A stretch of 64,000 nt of DNA from JAICMB01 sp963838885 (GTDB lineage Bacteria; Acidobacteriota; Terriglobia; Bryobacterales; Bryobacteraceae): assembly GCA_963838885.1 (NCBI GenBank), contig CAWITB010000058.1, positions 1 to 64,000 on the forward strand, in the 5' to 3' direction. Shown here one piece after another: positions 34,005 to 41,955 of the stretch. A program made the translations under genes and the position numbers. The notes under the pieces are model-generated. The model was not told where the DNA came from, did no database searches, and was given only the letters and a program-made list of their open reading frames with translations. How positions within the stretch are numbered: the stretch's first letter is position 1; each line of letters starts with the position of its first letter.

Positions 34005-35369
34005 AGAGCGCCTCGACAAACCATTTCCGCGACGGCTCGCAATAAATGCGATAGAGTTTATCGTTCGATAAAGCGATGTCCCATTCGTCGCGGGCCCAGG
34101 CCGCACAGGGCCGGGCGCCGCGCCCAGGCTCCGTTGTGCGGCAAATTCTTCCGAAGCGGTGGTCCACCAATCGCCGCACGTGCGCCAGGGACCGGCGGCG
34201 GTGACGACATTGCCGTGAATATCCAAAGCGTCGACGCGCAGGGGCCGCGGCCCGTCGCAGCGCACGGAAGCGGCGATGGGCGGCCGGAAATAGCGCGTAG
34301 CGATTTTAAGTTCCGCGCGCGGCGCGGCGGCGGATGACGCGGTCTCGTGCGCCGCCGATACCCCCCCCTGCAAAGCGCCGCTCCACGAGCGGCCACTGCG
34401 GCCGGCCTCGTGCCCCGCCACCGGCGGCCGCACCGCCAATTGAAATGGCCGCGGACGATGCGTGTCGAGCAGCTCCGGCACACCCACGTTTTCTTCCCCG
34501 GCGAAGGCGCGAATGCGCGCCAGCGTCAGCTCCAGCTTGTCCGGCTCGGGCGTGGGCGGCAGAAAAATATCGCGCTGCACGCGCCGCGGCTGGACGGCCT
34601 CCAACGCCAGCGAAACGGCCAACATGGGCGCCACCGGCGGATGCGCTTCAAGATCGAGCTGCAGCAGCTTCAAAATAGATCGGCTGTCGCGCGTGGGCAA
34701 GGGGAGCCGCAGCGTGCGGACGTGTTCGGTCTTGTTTTCAAGATCCAGACGGACGGAGATCTCGCTCGCCGCCAGCGCCTGCGATTCCAGCCGCGCGCAA
34801 AGGTCGTTGAGAATGCGCGCGATCAGAAAAAGCAGCGGCTCCAGCAGCTCGACGGGATGCTCCAGCTCGATGCGATCTCGATAGGGAACACTGAGCTGGT
34901 GCAGGCGCAAGGGCCGCTCCATTGCCCCGCGCGCGAGGTCCTGCAATTGGACGCCCTCGGGTCCCAGCCGCGCGGCAATCCCGAGCGGCGGCAGGTTCGC
35001 GAAATCCGCCAGCGTGCGAATACCCCAGCTATCGAGCGTTTCCCACATTTCCGGCGTCAGCGGCAGCGTCTCGATGCCGAGCGGGGCCAAGGCTTCGGCG
35101 TCGTTGCCGTGGATTACGGTGACGCCGCTGAAATTGCGCGCCGCCAGAATAGCGGTCTCGACGTTCGCGGCCACGGCTACGTTCGCGCCGGCTCCGGCGC
35201 GTTTTGCGATCGCTTCGGCGATATCGCGCGGTGAGCCATAAAGACGCCGCAGGCCGCCGATATCGAACACCACCGTGCCCGGCCCGCTCATTTCAAAAAC
35301 AGGCGCGAAGGATTCTGCCACGGCCGGGAGCGCGGTCGAGGCGGTTTCGCGATGGACGCAGGCGAACAT
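33997..35369 (-). CDS. imuB: ImuB-like Y-family polymerase homologue, one frame break
   Basis: About 457 aa. The Y-family fold is visible (MFACVHRETASTALPAVAES, VVFDIGGLRRLYGSPRDIAE, LDSWGIRTLADFANLPPLGI, AARLGPEGVQLQDLARGAME). The two catalytic acidic pairs of active Y polymerases are not seen, as expected for ImuB, which acts as an adaptor. The true C-terminus, RDEWDIALSNDKLYRIYCEP and KWFVEALYD, is in a different frame after about 34110. The 5' part of the same apparent frame otherwise runs on into dnaE2, giving a spurious fusion. It follows imuA by 4 bases. Confidence 0.82.
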
Positions 35370-35373
35370 GGAT

Positions 35374-36033
35374 TTATACGGCCATTTGGAGATTGCAAGC
35401 TTGCGGACCCGCGCCCGCCGGCTTGCGCCGGGCTACCTGAGCCTCGATGCCGCGAAACAGCTTAAACCCTGGCGCCCCGCTCCACACCGCGCGAGTGCGC
35501 TTCATATCGAGCATGAGCGCGGCGCACGATTTCGCCAGCGGCTCGCGCTCGAGAAGAAGCAGAATCGCGGGCGTATTTTCAATCGCCAGCCGGAAGCGAT
35601 ACCAATACGAGATCGGGATGCGCCGCGCAACGCGCGCCGCGACATCGCAGAGATCCAGCACGACCACGCCAAAGCCGCCTGCGTGCAGCAGATTATCCAC
35701 CGCTTTCATGGCGTGTCCGGCGTTGCCGCCGCAGCGCACCCAGACAAGACGATCGAGCGCGATCCCCGCCGCCGCGGCCGAGCACGGATCGAAAGAATCG
35801 GTCGTGTCGACATAGGCGCAGATCTCCAGCCTTGCAGTAGCGGCCGCCAGCGTGGAAAGAGCGATAGCGGTGCGGCCGGAGCTATCCGGTCCCGTAATTT
35901 CGCTTATTGCGCCGCGCGGGAAACCCTGGATGAGAGTGTTGAGCGGAGCGGCCGCCGCAAGGAAATCCTGGCGTTTGAACGGCGCCCGGAATCCGAACGC
36001 AGCGGTAGTGTTGAGAGCGGCGGCAGGGTTCAT
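35374..36033 (-). CDS. imuA: ImuA-like RecA-fold protein of the mutasome cassette
   Basis: A 219-aa RecA-related protein: FLAAAAPLNTLIQGFPRGAI, SEITGPDSSGRTAIALSTLA (degenerate P-loop), CAYVDTTDSFDPCSAAAAG, LDRLVWVRCGG, GFGVVVLDLCDVAARVARRI. Together with imuB and dnaE2 it forms the SOS-mutagenesis cassette; ImuA is thought to regulate or assist translesion synthesis. The ATG at 36033 (MNPAAALN) is close to a predicted promoter, and 20 more residues in frame upstream look non-coding. I found no recognisable LexA box in the short upstream region. Confidence 0.82.
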   Translation of the reverse strand: MNPAAALNTTAAFGFRAPFKRQDFLAAAAPLNTLIQGFPRGAISEITGPDSSGRTAIALSTLAAATARLEICAYVDTTDSFDPCSAAAAGIALDRLVWVRCGGNAGHAMKAVDNLLHAGGFGVVVLDLCDVAARVARRIPISYWYRFRLAIENTPAILLLLEREPLAKSCAALMLDMKRTRAVWSGAPGFKLFRGIEAQVARRKPAGAGPQACNLQMAV

Positions 36034-36063
36034 GCTAGTTTCGCCTTTTATTCGCCCACTGCT

Positions 36064-36093
36064 ATTGTGCCTGCCGCGCGCGCGGCGTGTCAA
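36064..36093 (-). promoter_or_regulatory. Predicted promoter of the imuA-imuB-dnaE2 operon
   Basis: The minus strand has TTGACA (36088-36093) and CACAAT (36064-36069) with 18 bases between. The ATG of imuA is about 30 bases further. The -35 is perfect, the -10 weak. A LexA operator is expected for this cassette but I could not identify one by eye. Confidence 0.4.
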
Positions 36094-36105
36094 GGCCTGC
36101 GTTGC

Positions 36106-36478
36106 CTACTGCAGGTATTCGTTAAAGCGAATGCGATTCCCGAACGGATCGATGACTCCCATTTCCATGGCCTTGTAGAACGTCTTTTCAATCCCCGGGC
36201 GCATGTAGCCGTACCCCTTCGATGTAATCTCGCGATGAAACTCTTCGAGGCCTTTCATCTCGACGAAAATAGCCGCGCCGGGGCAGCAATCGCCATGATG
36301 CTCGCTGAGATGCAGTTTCAAACCTCCGCGCGAAATCTGCATATATAGACGGCGCAGCCGGATCGAAGCGATGCTCCCAGTCGATCGTGAACCCCAGGAA
36401 TGCAATGTAAAACTCCTTCGCCTTCTCGACGGAGAAGATGCGCAGAATGGGAACGGCGCGCTCGAAATCGATGGGCAT
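36106..36478 (-). CDS. Glyoxalase/bleomycin-resistance (VOC) superfamily protein, one frame break
   Basis: About 124 aa. From the ATG at 36478: MPIDFERAVPILRIFSVEKA, KEFYIAFLGFTIDWEHRF (first betaalphabetabetabeta unit). After a break near 36345 comes LYMQISRGGLKLHLSEHHGD, CCPGAAIFVEMKGLEEFHRE, MEMGVIDPFGNRIRFNEYLQ (second unit). The PFGNRIRF string is the common VOC C-terminal motif. The sequence FLGF..DWEHRF with LSEHHGDC resembles bleomycin-binding/lyase relatives that bind without metal. Substrate unknown. It lies between the mutasome operon and a divergent GH3 gene. Confidence 0.75.
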
Positions 36479-36527
36479 AGGCGTAGTTTACCCGAGGCCG
36501 CCGCCGTTGGGTCATACTGAATTGCAA

Positions 36528-38392
36528 ATGCATTCCTCCCGCCGCCGTTTCCTGACCGGCTCTCTCACCGCGATTGCCTGCGCCTCTCATGAATACGCTC
36601 AAGACGCGCCATCGAATCAGCGGAAGCTTTCGAGCTTCGACCCGCAGGCGCGGCAACTTCTCGCGGCCTTGACGCTCGAACAGAAGATCGGGCAGATGTC
36701 GCAGCCGGACCAGAAATACCTGAAGACCATCGACGATATAGAGAATTATCATCTTGGTTCTCTGTTGAGCGGCGGCGATTCCGACCCGCCGGCCGGAAAC
36801 GACATTACTTCATGGACCGATCTCTACGACCATTGCCAATCGCGCGCGTTGAAAGCCACGCCGCGAATACCGCTGCTGTACGGCATCGACGCCGTTCACG
36901 GCCATAACAACGTCCTCGGCGCGACGATTTTTCCGCATAATATCGGACTCGGCTGTACGCGCAATGCGGATCTGGTGGAGCAGGCCGCGCGCGTGACGTC
37001 GGAGGAAGTGCGGGCGACCGGGATCAACTGGGCTTTCGCTCCTTGCGTCACCGTGCCGCAAGACATTCGCTGGGGCCGTACGTACGAGGGGTTCAGCGAA
37101 GATCCCGATCTCGTCAAGATCCTCGGAGCGGCGGCCGTGCGCGGTCTGGAGCGCGATTCGCTTGCGAATCCCTTGGCCGTTCTGGCGTGCGCGAAACATT
37201 TTGCCGGCGATGGCGGCACGGCTTTCGGAACCGGAAAGCCGAAAGGGAAGAATACGGAGGCGCGCTATCCGCTCGACCAAGGCGACACGGAAATGGACGA
37301 GGCCACGTTCCGCCGTCTCTTCTTGCCTCCGTATGCGTCCTGCGTTGAGGCCGGCGTAGGCTTCGATCATGCCGTCCTACAGCAGCTGGAATGGCGTGAG
37401 ATGTTCGGGAAATCGCAAGCTTCTGACGGATATGCTCAAGAGCGAGATGGGATTCGAAGGGTTCCTGATCTCGGATTACGCCGCGCTCGATGAGATGCCG
37501 GGCGACTACAAGCGGCAGATCGCGACATCCATCAATGCGGGCATGGACATGGTCATGATCCCGGAACGATACCAGCTTTTTACGAAGCTGTTGCGTGAGC
37601 TGGCGCAGGAGGGGACGGTCCCGATGTCCCGCATCGACGATGCCGTGATGCGCATTTTGCGCGTGAAGTTTGCCATGGGGCTGATGGACCCGAGCCGTTC
37701 GCCGCTGGCCGACCGCGGCTTGCAGAAGAGCTTCGGCTCGGCCGAACATCGCGCCGTGGCGCGGCAGTGCGTACGGGAGTCGCTGGTATTAATCAAGAAC
37801 GACAATGGCGCGCTGCCGCTAAAGAAAAATGCCGCGCGCATTCACTTCGCCGGAAAAAATGCGAACGATATCGGCAACCAGTGCGGCGGCTGGACCATTT
37901 TCTGGCAAGGCAAGAGCGGAGACGTGATTCAAGGGACGACGATTCTCGAAGCGGCCCGCGCCGCTATCGCCGCGGGAACCGCAGATCACATACTCGCTAG
38001 ACGGCAGCGCGGCCGAGGGCGCTTCCGCCGCCGTGGCCGTGATTGGGGAACGGCCCTATGCGGAAATGATGGGCGATCGGACGAGCTTGCGCCTCGCGCC
38101 GGAGGACATCGCCGTCGTGAACCGTCTGAAAGCGGCGGGCATTCCGGTCGTAGTGGTGCTCGTATCGGGGCGTCCGATGATGCTGGACGAGATTCTTCCG
38201 CAAGCCGACGCGATTGTTGCGGCGTGGCTGCCGGGGACTGAAGGGTCCGGGGTCGCGGATGTGCTCTTCGGCGACTACAAGCCCAGCGGAAAATTATCGT
38301 TCACCTGGCCGCGCGCATCGTCGACGACGCTGCATCGCGGCGATGCCGGGTATCAGGCGCTTTTTCCATTCGGCCACGGCCTGAGTTATTAG
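36528..38392 (+). CDS. Tat-exported glycoside hydrolase family 3 beta-glucosidase-like enzyme, two frame breaks
   Basis: About 622 aa. The Tat-like leader (SSRRRFLTGSLTAIACAS) is followed by the GH3 N-terminal domain: LLAALTLEQKIGQMSQPDQK, IPLLYGIDAVHGHNNVLGAT, NWAFAPCVTVPQDIRWGRTY and AVLACAKHFAGDGGTAFGTG. After a one-base insertion near 37365 come MPSYSSWNGVRCSGNRKLLT and the nucleophile loop GFEGFLISDYAALDEM. The C-terminal GH3 domain (QCGGWTIFWQGKSGD) breaks again near 37990 and resumes with VAVIGERPYAEMMGDR, WLPGTEGSGVADVLFGDYKP to FPFGHGLSY. All key motifs survive. Likely a periplasmic beta-glucosidase for plant-derived oligosaccharides. Confidence 0.83.
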
Positions 38393-38486
38393 CGGCCGGC
38401 CACGACGCAGCAACTTCTCGCTTTGCAGCAGTAATTGCACGGCGGGAGGATTTCCATTTGCGTGCCGAGTAGCCCAGAATAAAGGC

Positions 38487-39227
38487 ATGTACGAACCGAT
38501 TCGGGGGTCAATGCGTCCGCTCTCCGGCGAGGCGATCGGGGCAATGATGCACGCTTTCGTGCGTTCAGCCGCCCTTGTTCATGAAGAAATGAAAGAGGGT
38601 CTCGACGGCCTCGCTAGCATCGCATCCATCGCTCCATTGCTCGGACTGTTGGGCACTGTGATTGGTATTGCGGATTCGTTCGCCGGTTGCGGCGGCGAGA
38701 GGTCCGCGTGCATGGCAGCAGTGTTTTATCGACTCTCGGGATCAATGTGGTTTACAGCGTTGGGCCTCCTAGTTGGGTTGACCTCCCTATGGGGCCACCG
38801 TTATCTGACTGCCAGACTCGGAGCGGTCGATCTTGACATCAGAAGCGCATCCCTCCACCTGATAAACCAATTGGCAAGATATCGCGGAGAGTGGAGGCTA
38901 GCGCGCACAACAAAGCCCAGCCAGTCTATGTTCGGCGCGAAATCTCCGGCCGAATTGAGGCAAGATCAGAAATTTTGGATCTGTTCGATGTTTTTGACGG
39001 GCGCGGCGCTGCTCGGGGCCTGGTGCGTACAGGTGGTACGTTACGCCGGGGAAGATTACCTTCCTCTGGGCCCAGCCACGTGGGCCGCCTGCCTTTATGT
39101 TTTGTTTGTATTTGGCGCCTCGTGCATCTCGGCATGCTTCACCGGATTCGGTTCGCACAAGCATCATGAAACCATTGATAAGATGACCGGAACCGTGGTA
39201 GTCCGACGAAACCTTTGTGGGTGGTAA
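38487..39227 (+). CDS. ExbB/MotA-TolQ-like proton-channel protein with chimeric C-terminus
   Basis: A 246-aa membrane protein. The region EGLDGLASIASIAPLLGLLG, TVIGIADSFAG (about residues 35-65) matches the MotA/TolQ/ExbB channel signature, followed by YRLSGSMWFTALGLLVGLTS and two more membrane segments near the C-terminus. Unlike ordinary ExbB it is not followed by an ExbD partner. Its last residues (KMTGTVVVRRNLCGW) read into a truncated transposase: shifting by one base gives MTGTVVVDETFVGGKARFMH. The original C-terminus has therefore been replaced or lies within the junction. The gene is in an AT-richer patch, which suggests recent arrival. An energy-transfer role is not supported without partners. 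Confidence 0.6.
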   Translation: MYEPIRGSMRPLSGEAIGAMMHAFVRSAALVHEEMKEGLDGLASIASIAPLLGLLGTVIGIADSFAGCGGERSACMAAVFYRLSGSMWFTALGLLVGLTSLWGHRYLTARLGAVDLDIRSASLHLINQLARYRGEWRLARTTKPSQSMFGAKSPAELRQDQKFWICSMFLTGAALLGAWCVQVVRYAGEDYLPLGPATWAACLYVLFVFGASCISACFTGFGSHKHHETIDKMTGTVVVRRNLCGW

Positions 39228-39726
39228 GGCTCGGTTCATGCACGCTGACAAGCGCGCCCAGAAGATCCACGGGCGCGGGCCGGAAGGCAAGGCAATTGTG
39301 TTCGGCTTGCTTGAACAAGAGACTGGCAGGGTTCGCACGTCGGTAGTTGGAACGCGCCGCAAGCATCACCTCATGCGGATATTCGCAGCAACGTCGCGAT
39401 ATGCGGCGCTGTACAGCGATGCCTTGAAGTCCTATGATGGCCTGGATTCGGAGTATGCCCACAAGGTTGTTGACAATGCCGAAGCCTACGTTGACGGCGC
39501 GGTTCACACGAAGCGGCTGGAGAACTTCTGGAGTCTCCTGAGGCGCTCCATAAAGGGCACCTACGTGAGTGTTGAGCCGTTCCACTTGTTCAGATACCTT
39601 GACGAACAATCGTTCCGCTATAATGAGCGTTACGATACAGACTCCGAACGCTTCCATAAAGTCCTCGGGTCAGTCGCCGGGAAGCGTTTGACTTGGAATA
39701 ATCTGACCAGTCAGGAGGCGGAGTGA
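39217..39726 (+). CDS. IS1595-family transposase, C-terminal fragment
   Basis: A 169-aa fragment with the ISXO2-like DDE domain: GKARFMHADKRAQKIHGRGP, EGKAIVFGLLEQETGRVRTS, the second catalytic region DALKSYDGLDSEYAHKVVD and the third with NFWSLLRRSIKGTYVSVEPF, then HLFRYLDEQSFRYNERYDTD. The first catalytic Asp is in the VDETFVGGK just upstream, in a different frame. Full-length transposases of this family have about 300 aa. It starts at a GTG inside the family sequence, so the fragment is very probably non-functional. Confidence 0.82.
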   Translation: MGGKARFMHADKRAQKIHGRGPEGKAIVFGLLEQETGRVRTSVVGTRRKHHLMRIFAATSRYAALYSDALKSYDGLDSEYAHKVVDNAEAYVDGAVHTKRLENFWSLLRRSIKGTYVSVEPFHLFRYLDEQSFRYNERYDTDSERFHKVLGSVAGKRLTWNNLTSQEAE

Positions 39727-39863
39727 TGGCGGACCAAAAGCCAAGAGAGAAGGCAGGCGACAAAGAGCCAGACTTCAAGAAGACGCCGGAGTATCGACGA
39801 TTCCGAAAGCTGCTTAGGCAGGTGTTCAAAGCTCCGCCACTTCAGCGGAGGAAGAAAGCATAG
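39726..39863 (+). CDS. Small IS-associated ORF downstream of the transposase
   Basis: A 45-aa basic protein (MADQKPREKAGDKEPDFKKT then PEYRRFRKLLRQVFKAPP, ending QRRKKA). The ATG shares a base with the transposase stop (TGATG). Short charged proteins with a central [ED]YxxFxxLLxxxLxxP pattern commonly follow IS1595/ISXO2 transposases, so this belongs to the element. Role unknown. Confidence 0.6.
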   Translation: MADQKPREKAGDKEPDFKKTPEYRRFRKLLRQVFKAPPLQRRKKA

Positions 39864-39951
39864 GATGCGAAATAGCGATCCCAAAGTCTCCCCCATTGCC
39901 GAAGAAATCGGTAGAGGGAGAGGGCCTCAGTGAAGATGGGGCCAGTCTTTG

Positions 39952-41008
39952 TCATAATAAAGATCCTGCAGGCACGAGTAGTGGCCATTCTTGAACGCTT
40001 GTTCTCCTTCCTTGCTTACGAATATTCGCGCTAGTAATCACCTTCATCTTTTCAGCGAACCATAATTCGCTAACGACCCTGCCGTCCAAGATCTCTGGTC
40101 TGAGCATCAATGACTGTGGGTCGACAAATATAGACCTGGGCGAGCTACTGCACAATCATACTTAGGTACTTCGATAGATCCTCCGTCACGCCCGAAACAG
40201 TCCTTAATTGAATCCGGAGCATATACTGAGCAGCTGCCTTCTATAAAACTTTGGTAGTCCGTACTCATTGTGTATTTCAAAAATCGATCACTCAAATTAG
40301 ATATCTCCGATTGCTGAATGGGCCAAGCCTCCCACCGCATGTTTTTATATGGCTTGTCCCGCTTCCAAATGGAAATCGTTTCATCCATGGGAATCCCTTG
40401 GCCGGGCTTATCAAGAATCGCTGTAAGATACTCCCCCAGCCAACGGGGGCTTTGCCGTGGATGATTACTTTTGGCGCTGGCACACTTCCAAAGTTTTTGT
40501 TGGTAATCTTCACAATCAATCCCAAGCCGTAAAACGTAATCTGGATGGGCTGCGTAGACTTGTCTAATGATCGCCCCGGCCTCCTATCCTCAATCAGAAC
40601 GGGAAGAATTTCGGCATCTACTTTAGACAGATTAAGAATCTTCGGATGATGCAAAACTTCCGGAAGATTGCGCTTAACTGGCGTATTGGGTGGTCCGGGC
40701 GCGGGTATCACATCCGGCTTCGAAGCGTCTGGCCGCTTGAAGGACCGATCCAGGGCGTGGTTGCCACCTATGGCTATAACCAGGATCACCAGCGTAATCA
40801 CAACGCCAGCAAAAATCAGCTTTACGCGGCTTGCTTGAACGCGCGCTTCTTCCCACGTTACAAATTTCACAAGGAACAAGGCCGCTCCAGCAATAAAGAA
40901 ACCGTCCGCTACGAATGGGTGCGGAGTGGTCATAAAGCTGATTCCTCCGCCGAAAAGAAGCAGGACGACAGCTCCGACAGTGGGCCAGTTCCACAGTAGC
41001 GACCGCAT
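39952..41008 (-). CDS. Membrane protein of unknown function, frame breaks in C-terminal half
   Basis: About 350 aa. Two N-terminal membrane helices (LLWNWPTVGAVVLLLFGGG, and VKLIFAGVVITLVILVIAIG) are followed by an external domain with IQITFYGLGLIVKITNKNFG. The frame changes near 40390 to MDETISIWKRDKPYKNMRWE, SDRFLKYTMSTDYQSFIEGS, CFGRDGGSIEVPKYDCAVAR, then near 40145 to RSIFVDPQSLMLRPEILDGR, LWFAEKMKVITSANIR. No domain recognised. Its codon use and base composition are visibly AT-richer than surrounding genes, like the ExbB/IS patch beside it, so it likely came in with the same accessory segment. Confidence 0.5.
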
Positions 41009-41374
41009 TTCCTAAGAGTATCATTCCAGGTGAGTGAAGTGATTTGTCGCGATATGTATTGTGGGTCAAAGTTCTGCGTCGGAGGCGCGGCGGCCTCATG
41101 ACGTCGGCGTCGGTATCGTGCTTATGCTGGTCAGTGGCTAAGCTTCTTTGGCACGTGCTTCTTTTGTGAGTCCCATCCGCATTCAGAGCCGGTGGCCGGG
41201 ACGCGGTACGCCGCTGAGACCAGAAACGGGTCTAGAGAGGGTCAGCCCGATCTAGCAGGGAGCGTTCAGCATCGCGTTCCGGCCTAGGCCGCCCGCGCCG
41301 TATTTCATCGTGAAGGTGTATGCGCCAGACGCGTCATCCAGTTCGGAGACGCGGATATCCGGGCAAGGCTAAAG

Positions 41375-41426
41375 AAAAAACCGCACCGGAACGCGGCGGA
41401 GGTTCGAAAGCCGCGGCCCGATGCGG
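41375..41426 (-). terminator. Two-tier hairpin with T-tract, minus strand
   Basis: Outer arms CCGCA/TGCGG enclose inner arms CGCGGC/GCCGCG, and on the minus strand the structure is followed by six T. This would terminate leftward transcription entering from the 41.4-41.9 kb gap, ahead of the membrane-protein gene start at 41008. Confidence 0.6.
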
Positions 41427-41619
41427 TTCGCCCAAGACGGGCTAGGATCCGGCGGCGGCCCAGTCCGGAGCCAAGACCCTCTTGGCATTCACTCCCGGCG
41501 AGGCCCGCGTCCTTCTATCCTGCGCCGGAAATGCCGGACCGTACCGAAACCTGAGATCCCGGCAAGATCTAAAATCGAACGGCTGCTGCCAGCCTTTTTC
41601 CCAAGGAGAAGCAAACCCC

Positions 41620-41654
41620 AAAAAAAGCCCTCTGTTGCAACTTGCCAACGGAGG
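41620..41654 (-). terminator. Intrinsic terminator, minus strand
   Basis: On the minus strand, arms CCTCCGTTG and CAACAGAGG (one C-A mismatch) enclose an 8-base loop and are followed by GGC and seven T. It points away from the topB-recQ gene, so it would end a short leftward transcript made in the gap. Confidence 0.6.
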
Positions 41655-41955
41655 AAATGAGCGGTTTGTGAAACTCAGAACACCGGCTCCCGCAAGCACG
41701 CCTGTAATGGCCACTCGCTTCCCCGTTCTGCCTGTTGCAAGCAGAGGGACCAGGTTTGAAGAGTTTACTTCATCAATTCGAACTGTGTTTTGCACGCGGG
41801 GCGCCACCCAAGCGCGCTGAAAAAGAGCGGTTTAGGGGACGGCTCGGCGGCCGGACTGGGGCGCTTGGGAGCGGCGGTGTGTCGCGCTGACACAGGCCCG
41901 CCCCGGCGGTGTGCGGCATGGTTTGAGGCCGCAACGATAAAATAGAAATTCAACA

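Larger units (their letters stand above)
39183..39863 (+). mobile_element. Truncated IS1595-family (ISXO2-like) insertion sequence
   Basis: The C-terminal catalytic half of an IS1595-type transposase plus its small downstream companion gene are present. The N-terminal zinc-ribbon part and left end are missing: similarity begins at MTGTVVVDETFVGG, directly fused to the ExbB-like gene, with an extra C near 39206 shifting the frame. No clear terminal inverted repeats were found by eye. Confidence 0.7.
41009..41955. other. Long non-coding gap with two minus-strand terminators
   Basis: No convincing gene. An open frame on the minus strand at 41442-41807 has an unnatural composition and runs straight through a terminator, so I reject it. 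The region contains two hairpins followed by T-tracts on the minus strand (listed separately), which hints at an unannotated leftward transcript starting between 41660 and 41950. No tRNA-like fold was found. Confidence 0.5.

Noticed and set aside
33366..35369. One long minus-strand frame joining ImuB to the PHP domain of DnaE2, suggesting a fusion polymerase.
   Set aside because: ImuB's real C-terminus (KLYRIYCEP...EALYD) lies in another frame and stops exactly at the DnaE2 ATG, so the fusion results from a one-base break near 34110.
41442..41807. Minus-strand open frame of 121 codons in the 41 kb gap.
   Set aside because: It reads through a clear intrinsic terminator, has no ribosome site or homology, and its composition is not protein-like.
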